DNA of 64,000 bases. Origin: Streptomyces griseoviridis (GTDB lineage Bacteria; Actinomycetota; Actinomycetes; Streptomycetales; Streptomycetaceae). The notes under the pieces are model-generated. The model had not been told where the DNA came from. It saw only the letters and a program-made list of their open reading frames with translations, and made no database searches. Each line of letters begins with the position of its first letter. The first letter of the stretch is position 1. The DNA lies in contig BMSM01000002.1 in assembly GCA_014649155.1 (NCBI GenBank), forward strand, positions 469,018 to 533,017, written 5' to 3'. The translations under genes were made by a program, and so were the position numbers. Below are positions 7,450-15,836 of the stretch, in pieces.

Positions 7450-9483
7450 ATGCGGTACGTCACGAATCCGCCGTACGCGACCAAGGAGGAGGAACACGTC
7501 GTCGTCCCGATGTCCGACGGCGTCCGTCTCTCGGCCCGCGTCTGGCGCCCCACCTCCTCCGACCACGACCCCGTCCCCGCGGTCCTGGAGTACATCCCCT
7601 ACCGCAAGCGCGACCTCACCGCGGTCCGGGACTCCGTCCACCACCCCTACCTCGCCGGGCACGGCTACGCCTGCGTCCGCGTCGACCTGCGCGGCACCGG
7701 CGAGTCGGAGGGCGTGCTGAAGGACGAGTACCTGGAGCAGGAGCAGCGCGACGCGGAGGAGGTCCTGGCGTGGCTGGCCGAACAGCCCTGGTGCGACGGC
7801 TCCCTCGGCATGATGGGCCTGTCCTGGGGCGCCTTCGCCGCGCTCCAGGTGGCGGCCCGGCAGCCACCCGGCCTCAAGGCGATCGCCATCGCCTCCTTCA
7901 CCGACGACCGGCACGCCGACGACATGCACTACATGGGCGGGGCGATGCTGTCGGACAACCTGGCCGAGGCCGGGACCATGTTCGCCTACGCCACCTGCCC
8001 GCCCGACCCGGCCGTGGTCGGCGACCGCTGGCGGGACATGTGGTTCGAACGCCTGGAGCAGACCGAGCCCTGGGTCCTGCCGTGGCTGCGCCACCAGCGC
8101 CGCGACGACTACTGGCGGCACGCCTCGGTCGGTGAGGACCCCGCGGCCGTACGCTGCCCGGTACTCGCCTCCAGCGGCTGGGCGGACGGCTACTCCAACG
8201 CCGTCACCCGCCTCCTCGCCCACCTGGACGTGCCCCGCAAGGGGCTGATAGGCCCCTGGTCGCACAAGTTCCCGCACCTCGGTGAGCCCGGCCCCGCCGT
8301 CGGCTACCTCCAGGAACTGGTCCGCTGGTGGGACCACTGGCTCAAGGGCGTCGACAACGGCGTCATGGACGGCCCCATGCTGTTGACCTGGATGCAGGAC
8401 AGCGTCCCGCCGTCCACCTCCTACGAGGAGCGGCCCGGCCGCTGGGTGGGGGAGCCGTCCTGGCCCTCCCCGAACGTCCGCCCCGTCACCCACTCCCTGG
8501 TCCGGCACCGCATCGCGCCGCCCGGGGAACCGGCGGCGGGAGCCGGGGGCGAGGTGCTCACCGTGCAGTCGCCGCTGTCCGTCGGCCAGTTCGGCGGCAA
8601 GTGGGCCTCCTACAACGCGCCCCCGGACCTGCCCTACGACCAGCGGGAGGAGGACGGCGGGTCGCTGGTCTTCGAGACCGAGCCGCTGGCCGAGCCCCTG
8701 GAGATCCTCGGTTCGCCGTCCGTGGACCTCGACCTCGTCGTGGACCGGCCGGTCGCCATGGTGGCCGCCCGGCTCTCCGACGTCCGCCCCGACGGGGCCG
8801 CGACCCGGGTCACCTACGGTCTGCTCAACCTCACCCGGCACGACAGCACCGAGCATCCGGAAGCCCTGGAGCCCGGCCGCCGTTACCGCGCCACCGTCCA
8901 CCTCAACGGGGTGGCGCAGACCTTCCCGGCGGGACACCGGGTCCGTCTCTCGCTGTCCACGTCCTACTGGCCGCTGGCCTGGCCGCCGCCGCGTCCGGCC
9001 CGGCTCGGCATCCACGCGCACTCCAGCACGCTGACCCTGCCGGTCCGCCCGGCGGACGCGCCCGACGGCACCCCGCCGGAGCCGTTCGGCGAACCGGAGG
9101 GCGCCGAGCCCCTCGCCACCACGGCGCTCAGCCCGCCGGAGGAGCGCTGGGAGGTGAAACGCGACCTGATCGGCTACCACGCCGAACTGGACATCGTGAA
9201 GGACCGCGGCATGACCCGCTTCGAGCAGATCGGCCTGGACGTCGGCCGGCGCGCCCACGAGCGCTACACGGCCGTCGCCGACGACTTCACCTCCGTCAGC
9301 GGCGAGACGACCTGGACGATGACCTTCCGGCGGGCACCCTGGGAGGTCCGGGTCGTCACCCACACCCGGCTCACCTGCGACGAACGCGACTTCCACGTCG
9401 ACGCCACGCTCGACGGCTACGAAGGGGACCGCCGGGTCTTCTCCCGCACCTGGAACGAGAAGGTGCCCAGGGACCTGCTGTAG
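7450..9483 (+). CDS. CocE/NonD-type (peptidase S15) hydrolase
   Basis: A 677-residue protein in the X-Pro dipeptidyl-peptidase/cocaine-esterase family. The N-terminal half is an alpha/beta hydrolase with GLSWGA (Ser125 nucleophile), a GWADGYSNAV acid segment and a GPWSHKFPHLG histidine segment, so the triad appears complete. The C-terminal half from about residue 380 is the jelly-roll domain typical of the family. An AAGGAGG site precedes the ATG and the gene starts 14 nt after the ATP-grasp frame, so they form an operon. Pairing of ATP-grasp ligases with such hydrolases suggests formation and cleavage of an amide or ester, but the substrate is unknown. No signal peptide. Confidence 0.92.
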   Translation: MRYVTNPPYATKEEEHVVVPMSDGVRLSARVWRPTSSDHDPVPAVLEYIPYRKRDLTAVRDSVHHPYLAGHGYACVRVDLRGTGESEGVLKDEYLEQEQRDAEEVLAWLAEQPWCDGSLGMMGLSWGAFAALQVAARQPPGLKAIAIASFTDDRHADDMHYMGGAMLSDNLAEAGTMFAYATCPPDPAVVGDRWRDMWFERLEQTEPWVLPWLRHQRRDDYWRHASVGEDPAAVRCPVLASSGWADGYSNAVTRLLAHLDVPRKGLIGPWSHKFPHLGEPGPAVGYLQELVRWWDHWLKGVDNGVMDGPMLLTWMQDSVPPSTSYEERPGRWVGEPSWPSPNVRPVTHSLVRHRIAPPGEPAAGAGGEVLTVQSPLSVGQFGGKWASYNAPPDLPYDQREEDGGSLVFETEPLAEPLEILGSPSVDLDLVVDRPVAMVAARLSDVRPDGAATRVTYGLLNLTRHDSTEHPEALEPGRRYRATVHLNGVAQTFPAGHRVRLSLSTSYWPLAWPPPRPARLGIHAHSSTLTLPVRPADAPDGTPPEPFGEPEGAEPLATTALSPPEERWEVKRDLIGYHAELDIVKDRGMTRFEQIGLDVGRRAHERYTAVADDFTSVSGETTWTMTFRRAPWEVRVVTHTRLTCDERDFHVDATLDGYEGDRRVFSRTWNEKVPRDLL

Positions 9484-9507
9484 GACGCCGCACGGTTGAA
9501 GATCCCA

Positions 9508-9538
9508 TTGGCTTAGGCTTGCCTGAGCTTTACTCAGG
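9508..9538. promoter_or_regulatory. candidate iron box (DtxR/IdeR/DmdR type) with adjoining dyad upstream of yncE-like gene
   Basis: TTGGCTTAGGCTTGCCTGA (9508-9526) matches 14 of 19 positions of the DtxR/IdeR consensus by my own alignment and contains the dyad TTAGGC-TT-GCCTGA. It overlaps a second perfect dyad, CCTGAG-CTTTA-CTCAGG (9522-9538), which could fold as a hairpin. The pair lies 54 nt before the yncE-like start, a position suited to repression. E. coli yncE is iron-regulated through Fur, which supports the reading. Confidence 0.5.
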
Positions 9539-9591
9539 ATCATCTTCAGCCCGCCCTCGCCGGGGGCTCCTCCGCAGGGAGACCGCACACC

Positions 9592-10650
9592 ATGCCCACG
9601 CTCACCCGACGTGTCCACCGTGCCGCCGCGGCGGCGGTGGTGCTCGCGGCCGCCGGCGTCCTGACGCCGGCGGCCCCCGCGACCGCCGCCCCGGCGACGG
9701 GGACGTCCGTCACCTCCGCGCCGCTCGTCGCCGGCCTCTACCAGTCCGCCTACTCCGAGCGCAACGACGCGCTGTGGGCGACGGCGTCGGTGGGCCAGCC
9801 CCCGGCGGCGGTCACCCGCTCCCGGCTGGTCCGGCTCGACCCGGACACCCTGGAGGTGGAGGCCGCCTACGACGCCCCGCGGGATCCCCGCGACGGCACG
9901 ATCGAGGCGGTCTACGGCATCGACGTCGACGACGAGCACAACACCGTCTGGGTCACCAACACCCGCGACGACAGCGTCGCCGTGTACAGCCAGCGCACCG
10001 GCCGGCACCTCGCGACCGTGCCCGGCGTGGCGCACGCCCGCGAGGTCGTGGTGGACGAGAAGCGGAACCTGGTCTGGGCCACGGCCTACGGCAGCGGCTC
10101 CGTCGTCGCCTTCGACAGCCGTACGTACGAGGAGGTCAGGCGGGTCACCGTGGAGGGGGCCGGCCCGACCGGGCTGGCGGTCGACGAGCGCACCGGCGCC
10201 GTGCACGCCGCCGACTTCACCCATGACCGCGTCATCCGGATCACCTCACGCTCCGCCGTGCCGCGGCTCATCCCCACCGGGGACGGCCCCCTCTCCGTCT
10301 CGCTCTCCGCCGACGGCCGCACCGCCTACACCGCCGACCAGGGAGCGGGCACCGTCTCCGTCGTCGACCTGCGCGCGGGGGAGGTGACCCGGTCGATCCC
10401 CACCGGCGAGGGCGCCAAGTCCGTGGCGACCCACCCCCGTTCGGGCCGGGTGCTGGTCGTCAACCGGCTGGCGGGGAGTGTCTCCGTCGTCGCCCCGCGG
10501 ACCGGGACCGTCACCGGAACCGTCGTCACCGCGGCGCTCCCCAACCACGTCCAGGTTCGCGACGACGGCACCGCCTACGTCCTGGACAAGTCGGCCTCCG
10601 GGCCGGACGGCGAGGACCGGGTCACGCGGATCGTCCTCGCCGCCCGCTGA
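9592..10650 (+). CDS. YncE-like secreted beta-propeller protein
   Basis: A 352-residue protein, nearly the length of E. coli YncE (353). A Sec signal (RRVHRAAAAAVVLAAAGVL... ending at about residue 32, ATAA) is followed by YNCE/PQQ-type propeller blades: LYQSAYSERNDALWATAS, SRLVRLDPDTLEVEA, repeated VDE/DDEHNTVWVTN units and a closing DDVTR-like GEDRVTRIVLA. The layout matches YncE, a periplasmic seven-bladed propeller reported to bind single-stranded DNA; its role in Gram-positives is unknown. A GGGAG motif lies upstream of the ATG. A possible iron box in the promoter suggests expression under iron limitation. Confidence 0.88.
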   Translation: MPTLTRRVHRAAAAAVVLAAAGVLTPAAPATAAPATGTSVTSAPLVAGLYQSAYSERNDALWATASVGQPPAAVTRSRLVRLDPDTLEVEAAYDAPRDPRDGTIEAVYGIDVDDEHNTVWVTNTRDDSVAVYSQRTGRHLATVPGVAHAREVVVDEKRNLVWATAYGSGSVVAFDSRTYEEVRRVTVEGAGPTGLAVDERTGAVHAADFTHDRVIRITSRSAVPRLIPTGDGPLSVSLSADGRTAYTADQGAGTVSVVDLRAGEVTRSIPTGEGAKSVATHPRSGRVLVVNRLAGSVSVVAPRTGTVTGTVVTAALPNHVQVRDDGTAYVLDKSASGPDGEDRVTRIVLAAR

Positions 10651-10671
10651 GGCGGGGGCCGCCCCGCTCAG
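10647..10671. terminator. bidirectional hairpin between convergent yncE-like and GNAT genes
   Basis: CTGA-G-GCGGGG pairs with CCCCGC-TCAG across a GCCG loop: a 10-bp stem with one bulged G. The arms contain the stop codons of both convergent genes (TGA at 10648-10650; the minus-strand stop at 10668-10670). No U-tract follows, which is normal for this kind of genome. Confidence 0.6.
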
Positions 10672-11468
10672 CCGGCCAGGCCGTAGAAGCGGATGCGCGC
10701 GGTGGGCCGGAAGCCGATGCGCGGGTACACGGGCGCCCCCGCCTCCGTCGCGTGCAGGGTGGCGCGGGTCAGCCCCGTCGCCCGCGCGCCCTCGTGCAGC
10801 GCCTTGCGGGTGACGGCCTCGCCGTAGCCCCGGCGCTGCCAGTCGGGGTCGGTGGCGACGAGCGCGACGAAGAGCCGGCCCTCGGCCGGCACGGTCCCGG
10901 CGCACGTCACCGGGACACCGTCGCGCAGGCCGAGATAGGCGTGCACGTCGTTCTTCCAGAGCGCGGAGCCGCCGATCCCGTCGCGGCCCGCCTCCAGGGG
11001 GAAGCCGTAGGCGCGGGAGTTCAGGTCCGCGTAGGCGGTCAGCTGCTCGTCGGTGCGGACGCGTACGAACGTCAGGTCGGGGTGGACCGGGTCGGGGACG
11101 GGGAGCAGGTCCCCGGCCATCCCGGTCCCGGGGAAGGCGAGCCGGAGCCCCGCCCGTCCGGCCGCGCCGTCCAGCGCCGCCCGCGCCCCCTCGTCCAGCA
11201 GGTCCTCGAAGAGCCAGAGGAACCCGGGGTGTTCCTTGGCGCGCATCACGTCCGCCGCATCGGCCAGCCGCCGTTCCAGCAGCGCGGCGTCGGCCCCCGC
11301 CTCGGTCAGCGTGAGGCAGTTCCAGAAGGCGAAGCCGCAGTCCGCCCAGCGGACGGCGATGCCCGGGAGGTCACGTACGTCTGCCCCCGGGTCACGGTCG
11401 AGGACCATGGTCCGCCACACCGTGGCGAGCTGCTCCACCGATTCGATCGCATCCGCGAGATCCTTCAC
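10668..11468 (-). CDS. GNAT-family N-acetyltransferase
   Basis: About 266 residues from a GTG at 11468 preceded by AGGAG at five bases; the frame is open to 11519 but lacks a site there. The C-terminal 100 residues hold the GNAT acetyl-CoA site: RLFVALVATDPDWQRRGYGE with the R/Q-x-x-G-x-G/A loop (QRRGYG), then LHATEAGAPVYPRIGF. The N-terminal half is family-specific and may be a degenerate second GNAT domain. The acceptor (amine, protein or antibiotic) cannot be predicted. It is convergent with the yncE-like gene and shares its terminator. Confidence 0.88.
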   Translation of the reverse strand: MKDLADAIESVEQLATVWRTMVLDRDPGADVRDLPGIAVRWADCGFAFWNCLTLTEAGADAALLERRLADAADVMRAKEHPGFLWLFEDLLDEGARAALDGAAGRAGLRLAFPGTGMAGDLLPVPDPVHPDLTFVRVRTDEQLTAYADLNSRAYGFPLEAGRDGIGGSALWKNDVHAYLGLRDGVPVTCAGTVPAEGRLFVALVATDPDWQRRGYGEAVTRKALHEGARATGLTRATLHATEAGAPVYPRIGFRPTARIRFYGLAG

Positions 11469-11615
11469 CGAAACTCCTCGACGTGTCGTGTGCGCGGGAC
11501 GGGCCGTCCCCGGGGTCAACGAGCGGGAGCGTACGGAGGTTCACGTGTCCGCGCACCGCCGGTGAGCGGCGCGCGGACACGTCCGGCCGGGCGCTGTCCC
11601 GGCCGCGGTGGCCGG

Positions 11616-12983
11616 TCAGGCCCAGCAGCCGTTCACCGTGGCGGCCAGGCCGTCCATGGCGTCCTTGATGTCGCTCGGGGCGGCCGTGGAGTTGTTCTCG
11701 ATGAAGGAGAAGATCCGCCACTCGCCGTCGTCGGTCCGCGTCACGCCGCTGAGGGCGATCGCGCCGGTGAGCGTGCCGGTCTTGGCGTGCACCTTGCCGA
11801 CGGCGCACTTCGAGACGGCGTCGTCGAAGCGCCCCCACTCGGGGCCGAGGCTGGAACCGGCCTCGCCGGCCACCGGCAGCCCCTCCAGGATCGAGGCGAG
11901 GGTGGGTACCTCGGTGATCGAGTCGAGGAGCTGGGCGAGGGTGGCCGCCGGAATGCGGTCGGCGCGGGAGAGTCCGCTGCCGTCGTACATCGCGAAGTTG
12001 TCCAGTGAGATGCCGTACGAGCTGAGGACCTGGCGGACCAGTTCGATGCCGCCCTCGAAGGTGGCCGGCTTGCCCATCTCCACGGCGGTCATCCGCAGCA
12101 GTGTCTCGGCGATGTTGTTGTCGCTGGTCTTGAGCATCTGCTTGACGATCCGCGACAGCGGCGCCGACCTGTGCTGCGCCACCGGCACGTCGGACCGCTT
12201 CGCGGTCGCCCGGGCGACCTCGCCGTCGACGGTGACGCCGGCCGCCGTGAGCTTCTCGGCGAACACCTTGCCCGCGTCGAGGGCGGTGTCCTGGACGGCG
12301 GCGCCGTCGACCACGAGGGAACGCACCGGTGCCACCTCCGTGGGGTAGTAGCCCTCGTTCCAGCCGGTGGCGAGGGTGGGCTCGGCGAACAGGCTGTCGT
12401 CGACGCGGACCTTGACGTCGGTGCGGCCCGCGGCCTTGAGCCCGTCGACAGCGGTCCGCGCCATCTCGGCGAGGTCGTCACCGGTGAGGGTGCGGTCGCC
12501 GCCGCCGACGAGGGTGAGGGTGCCGTCGCCGTAGACGACCTTGGTGGTGAACTCGTGGTTCGCGCCGAGCAGGGTCAGGGCGGTGGTCGCCGTGACGAGC
12601 TTGGCGTTGGAGGCCGGCATGAGCGCGGTGGAGCCGTTGTGGTCCCACAGGGCGGTGTCCGAGTCGGCGTCGAGGACCACGCCGCTGACGTCGGAGCCGA
12701 GGCGGGCGTCGGCGACGCGTTCGGTGAGGTTCTTCACCAACTGCGCGTCGTCGGCGTCGAGCCCGCCGGCCGCGACGGCCTGCGACGCCGTGGTGGGGGT
12801 GCTGTCCGCCGCGAACGCGGAGGTGCCGGCCAGGGTGGCGGAGGCCACCGGCACGGCCATCGCGAGCACGAGCGCCCGGCGCGCGCCGGTGCGGCTCACT
12901 CTCGCCCTGCGGTGCCGGCGGCCGCCGGCCGGGGCGAAGGTGTTCGTGGGGGTCGTGGGGGTTTCGTCCGGCGTTCCAGTCAT
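11616..12983 (-). CDS. dacB: D-alanyl-D-alanine carboxypeptidase/endopeptidase (PBP4, peptidase S13)
   Basis: About 455 residues from ATG 12983 (an open GTG at 13067 has no better ribosome site). A long basic N-terminus then RRALVLAMAVPVASATLAGTS...FAAD forms an export signal. The three penicillin-binding motifs are in order: SxxK in PASNAK, SxN in KTSDNN, and KTG in HAKTGTL. The large insert between motifs 1 and 2 is typical of S13/PBP4 enzymes, which trim peptidoglycan stem peptides or cut cross-links outside the membrane. It is monocistronic with about 150 nt upstream of the GNAT start. Confidence 0.93.
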   Translation of the reverse strand: MTGTPDETPTTPTNTFAPAGGRRHRRARVSRTGARRALVLAMAVPVASATLAGTSAFAADSTPTTASQAVAAGGLDADDAQLVKNLTERVADARLGSDVSGVVLDADSDTALWDHNGSTALMPASNAKLVTATTALTLLGANHEFTTKVVYGDGTLTLVGGGDRTLTGDDLAEMARTAVDGLKAAGRTDVKVRVDDSLFAEPTLATGWNEGYYPTEVAPVRSLVVDGAAVQDTALDAGKVFAEKLTAAGVTVDGEVARATAKRSDVPVAQHRSAPLSRIVKQMLKTSDNNIAETLLRMTAVEMGKPATFEGGIELVRQVLSSYGISLDNFAMYDGSGLSRADRIPAATLAQLLDSITEVPTLASILEGLPVAGEAGSSLGPEWGRFDDAVSKCAVGKVHAKTGTLTGAIALSGVTRTDDGEWRIFSFIENNSTAAPSDIKDAMDGLAATVNGCWA

Positions 12984-13669
12984 GAAGTGAAATCCAAGAG
13001 TCGAGTACGTAGATCGATCTGTGGGGGTGGAACTGGGTGGAGCCGCACGCACGTTATCAGCCGTCACATCGCTTTCGGCATAGCCGACGTTCGATTGTGA
13101 AAGAAGTGCGACGGCGTATGACCGTCAGGTGAGCGCGCCCTGTAATACCAGGCAGTGGCCGTCGGGCGTGAGGGTGACGACGTCTTGTTCGACTCGGCGT
13201 CAATTCCGTACCGCAATTCCCCGCCACCTGCCGCACGGTTCCCTTTCCGTACGGTCGGGCAATTCTCTCTGCCCTTTCGGGCAGCCGGCGCCGGGAACCG
13301 GAAGTACGGGACCGGCGTCCTCCTGGTGATCTTGTCGACCGTGGCCGTCAGGTACGCCCGGGACCGGGTCATGGCCGAGCCGCGTCCGCCGGGCGAGGCG
13401 CGTCGGGCCGTCGAGGCGGCCGTCGTGGCCGCGCTCTGCGCACCGCCCGCGGCTCCGGCCGCGCCGCCGGAGGGCTCCGTCGACCGCACCGTCCGCCGGC
13501 AGCCGGCCTCGGTGGCCGCCGTGCTTCCGGACGTCCCCGGTGTCACCGCCGTTGACGCCCGGACGGTCCGGGCGCGGGGTGCGCTGCCCGGCCTCTCCCG
13601 GCAGCTCGGCGTGTGGGCCCGGGCGGCGCGCTCACCGGCCGGCCCCCGTACCGCCGACCGCACCCGGCG
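12984..13669. other. gene-poor stretch with two coding-like remnants
   Basis: No intact gene is convincing here. On the minus strand, bases 13125-13197 read VVTLTPDGHCLVLQGALT followed by a stop, like the tail of a small enzyme, but a stop codon lies shortly upstream in the same frame. On the plus strand a frame from ATG 13371 (MAEPRPPGEARRAVEAAV...) has good codon bias for about 100 residues. It then runs antisense into the DinB gene until 13934, so it is either a short unrecognised protein or a fragment. The rest (12984-13124) is the dacB promoter region. Confidence 0.45.
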
Positions 13670-14218
13670 TCACACCCCGACGGAACCGTCGAGGCGCTCG
13701 CGCAGCAGGTCCGCGTGGCCGTTGTGCCGGGCGTACTCGGCGATCAGGTGCACCAGGATCGTGCGCAGCGATATCGGCTCGCCGGTGCTCCTGCGGATAC
13801 CCGTCGCGTCCAGCGTCGGCGCGGCCTCGGTGATCCGCCGGGACCGCTCGCACTCCGCGCGCCAGACGGCGAAGGCCTCGGCGGGATCGCCGTCGAGGCG
13901 GTCGAAGTCCTGCCCGGGATCGTCGTCGGAGTAGTGCAGCATCGGCACGTCCTCGTCGGCGAACTGGATGCGGAACCACCAGCGTTCGGCCCCCGCGAGA
14001 TGCCGGACCAGGCCGTGCAGGGACAGCGTGGACGGAGGCAGCGCGCGCTCGGAGAGCCGCTCGGCGGGCAGGCCGGAGCACTTCTGCTCGAAGGTGGCCC
14101 GGTGCCAGTCGAGGTACGCGCCGAGCGTCTCGCGCTCGGTGCCGACGGACGGCAGCCCGGGGCGCGCGGCGCCGGGCCAACGCGGCGCGAAGTGCGCGGG
14201 GATGGGTGTGTCGGTCAT
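13670..14218 (-). CDS. DinB-family (DUF664) protein
   Basis: A 182-residue protein of the DinB/DUF664 four-helix bundle family. The core reads LGAYLDWHRATFEQKCSGL, then LHGLVRHLAGAERWWF and a C-terminal ILVHLIAEYARHNGHADLLRE. This supplies the spaced histidines (the H of LVRHL and the HNGH pair) that bind a divalent metal. Members include mycothiol- or bacillithiol-dependent transferases, so thiol transfer is plausible but unproven. The ATG overlaps the stop of the upstream WYL regulator (ATGA), giving translational coupling. Confidence 0.92.
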   Translation of the reverse strand: MTDTPIPAHFAPRWPGAARPGLPSVGTERETLGAYLDWHRATFEQKCSGLPAERLSERALPPSTLSLHGLVRHLAGAERWWFRIQFADEDVPMLHYSDDDPGQDFDRLDGDPAEAFAVWRAECERSRRITEAAPTLDATGIRRSTGEPISLRTILVHLIAEYARHNGHADLLRERLDGSVGV

Positions 14219-15693
14219 GGTCCGCCTTCCGGTCCGTCCGTGGCCCCGGCCGAGGGGCGAGGTCCACGACGAGTCTCGCAGGCACCACTGACAACGCCCG
14301 GTGACGGCGGAGCCTCCCCGGCCCCGCCCTCGTCCTCGACGCCGCCCTCCCCGACGCCGCCCTCCCCGACGCCGCCCTCCCCGACACCGTCCTCCCCGAC
14401 ACCGTCCTCCTCGACGCCGCCGGCCGCGACGGCACAACGGCGGGCCAGCACGGCGAACGCCTCCCTCAGCTCCGCGGGCCGCACGTCGTGCGGCACGGCG
14501 TCGAACCGGCTCATCGCGGCGGCCAGGCCGGTCCACGACCAGGAGTCGAGCACCACCCGGCAGCGGCCGGGCCCCAGTTCCTCGACCAGCCCGTCGTGGA
14601 CGTAGGGCGCGACGGTGGCCGCCGGCACGTCCAGGACCGCCTCGCCCCGGCAGAGCCGGCCCGCCTGACCGTCCATGCCGCGAAAACGCCCGGTGACGAA
14701 GGCGGCGACGTCTCCGCCCGGGACCTCACGCGGCGTGAAGCGGGGGCCGGTCGGGGTGCGGGGGGAGACGCGGTCCGCGCGGAACGTCCGCCAGTCGTCC
14801 CGGTCGAGGTCCCAGGCGAGCAGATACCAGCGGCCCCGCCAGGTGACCAGGTGATGCGGCAGCACCCGACGCCGGACCACCGCCCCGGCACCCTCACCCC
14901 GCGCCGTCGGGTTCCGCTGGTCCCGTCGGTCCTCGGCGTCCGGTGCTGTCGTCCCTCGTTCCGTCGGGTTCCGTTCGTCCCGTCGGTCCTCGGCACCCCG
15001 CGCCACCGTCCCTCGTTCCGTCGGGTCCCGCTCGTCCCCCCGGTCCTCCGCGTCCCCCGCCGCCACCCCCCGGCCCTCCCTGCCCCGTACACCCGCCCCG
15101 CCCCCCGCGTCCCGCACGCCCACCCGGCCCTCCGTGCCCCGAGTCACCTCCTCGCGTTTCCCGCCCCGCGAGACCGCCCCGCCCTCCCGGCCCCGCACAG
15201 CCGGATGCGCCGGGACGTAGTCGAACCGCAGCTCCTCGCGGGCGTGGATCGCCGTGCTGATCTCCATCAGCACCCGGCTGTCGGCCTGCACCGGGTCGGC
15301 GCCCGGTGGCGCGACCGCCGTCACCTGGAACGCGGCGATCCGGTGCCGCAGCCGGGCCGGCAGCACCTGCCGGAGCGTGGTGAGGGCCCGCGCCGCGGCC
15401 TCCCCGATCCCCGCGCCGGTCACGGTGGCGGTCTGCAGGGCGACCGCGAGGGCGACCGCCTGGTCGTCGTCGAAGAGCAGCGGCGGCAACTGCGCCCCCG
15501 TGCCCAGCCGGTAGCCGCCGTCCGGCCCCTTGACGGCCGTGACCGGATAGCCCAGCTCCCGCAGCCGGTCCACGTCCCGGCGGACCGTACGCGTGCTGAC
15601 GTCCAGCCGCGCGGCGAGTTCGTCCCCGGGCCAGTCGCGGCGGGACTGCAACAGGGAGAGCAGCGCGAGCAGCCGTGCGGAGGTCTTCTGCAT
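14215..15693 (-). CDS. YafY-type HTH/WYL-domain transcriptional regulator with repeat-rich insertions
   Basis: About 492 residues from ATG 15693 (an ATG at 15702 is in frame). The N-terminus is a DeoR-like winged HTH: SARLLALLSLLQ, then LAARLDVSTRTVRRDVDRL. A WYL ligand-sensing domain follows, with RWYLLAWDLDRDDWRTFRADR. Between the two halves of the WYL region lies an Arg/Glu/Gly-rich insertion of three 19-residue repeats, and the C-terminus carries six 5-residue Gly-Val-Glu repeats; typical relatives are near 320 residues and lack both. It is divergent from the VOC gene and overlaps the DinB gene by 4 nt, so it probably controls both through the palindrome at 15716. Confidence 0.88.
   Translation of the reverse strand: MQKTSARLLALLSLLQSRRDWPGDELAARLDVSTRTVRRDVDRLRELGYPVTAVKGPDGGYRLGTGAQLPPLLFDDDQAVALAVALQTATVTGAGIGEAAARALTTLRQVLPARLRHRIAAFQVTAVAPPGADPVQADSRVLMEISTAIHAREELRFDYVPAHPAVRGREGGAVSRGGKREEVTRGTEGRVGVRDAGGGAGVRGREGRGVAAGDAEDRGDERDPTERGTVARGAEDRRDERNPTERGTTAPDAEDRRDQRNPTARGEGAGAVVRRRVLPHHLVTWRGRWYLLAWDLDRDDWRTFRADRVSPRTPTGPRFTPREVPGGDVAAFVTGRFRGMDGQAGRLCRGEAVLDVPAATVAPYVHDGLVEELGPGRCRVVLDSWSWTGLAAAMSRFDAVPHDVRPAELREAFAVLARRCAVAAGGVEEDGVGEDGVGEGGVGEGGVGEGGVEDEGGAGEAPPSPGVVSGACETRRGPRPSAGATDGPEGGP
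14331..14420. repeat. six tandem 15-bp units within the WYL regulator gene
   Basis: Six consecutive 15-bp units of the type CCTCCCCGACGCCGC run from 14331 to 14420, with few substitutions; four are CCTCCCCGAC plus GCCGC or ACCGT. Being 15 bp, they keep frame and encode GVGEG/GVEED repeats near the C-terminus of the regulator. Such units usually change number by slippage. Confidence 0.9.
14904..15065. repeat. three tandem 57-bp units within the WYL regulator gene
   Basis: Units start at 14904, 14961 and 15018, exactly 57 bp apart, and the third is incomplete in similarity. In protein they encode three copies of a 19-residue unit around AEDRRDERNPTERGT. The repeats keep frame and sit inside the WYL-domain half, so they probably form a flexible charged loop. 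Confidence 0.88.
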
Positions 15694-15715
15694 GTCCGCC
15701 ATCCTGCCGCGAGTA

Positions 15716-15734
15716 GCGGACACACCCTGTCCGC
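15716..15734. promoter_or_regulatory. perfect 19-bp palindromic operator between WYL regulator and VOC gene
   Basis: GCGGACA-CACCC-TGTCCGC is a perfect 7-bp inverted repeat with a 5-bp spacer. It lies 23 nt upstream of the leftward regulator start and about 100 nt upstream of the VOC start. A third half-site (TGTCCGC at 15693-15699) overlaps the regulator start codon. WYL/YafY-type regulators bind such dyads in the intergenic region they share with their target, so autoregulation is likely. Confidence 0.6.
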
Positions 15735-15836
15735 CACCGCTGCGAAGGTGAGGTCGTCGACACCGAACGGGCCCCGGCCGGGGCCCGCCCGGCCGACACC
15801 TCCCCCTTACCGGCAACCGCAGGCCAGGAGCCACCC

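Noticed and set aside
13371..13934. Plus-strand frame MAEPRPPGEARRAVEAAV... as a full gene
   Set aside because: Codon use is good for only about the first 100 codons. The rest is antisense to the DinB gene, so I list it only as a possible remnant.
14331..15065. CRISPR-like array
   Set aside because: The repeats are contiguous with no unique spacers, lie in frame within a regulator gene, and no cas genes are near.
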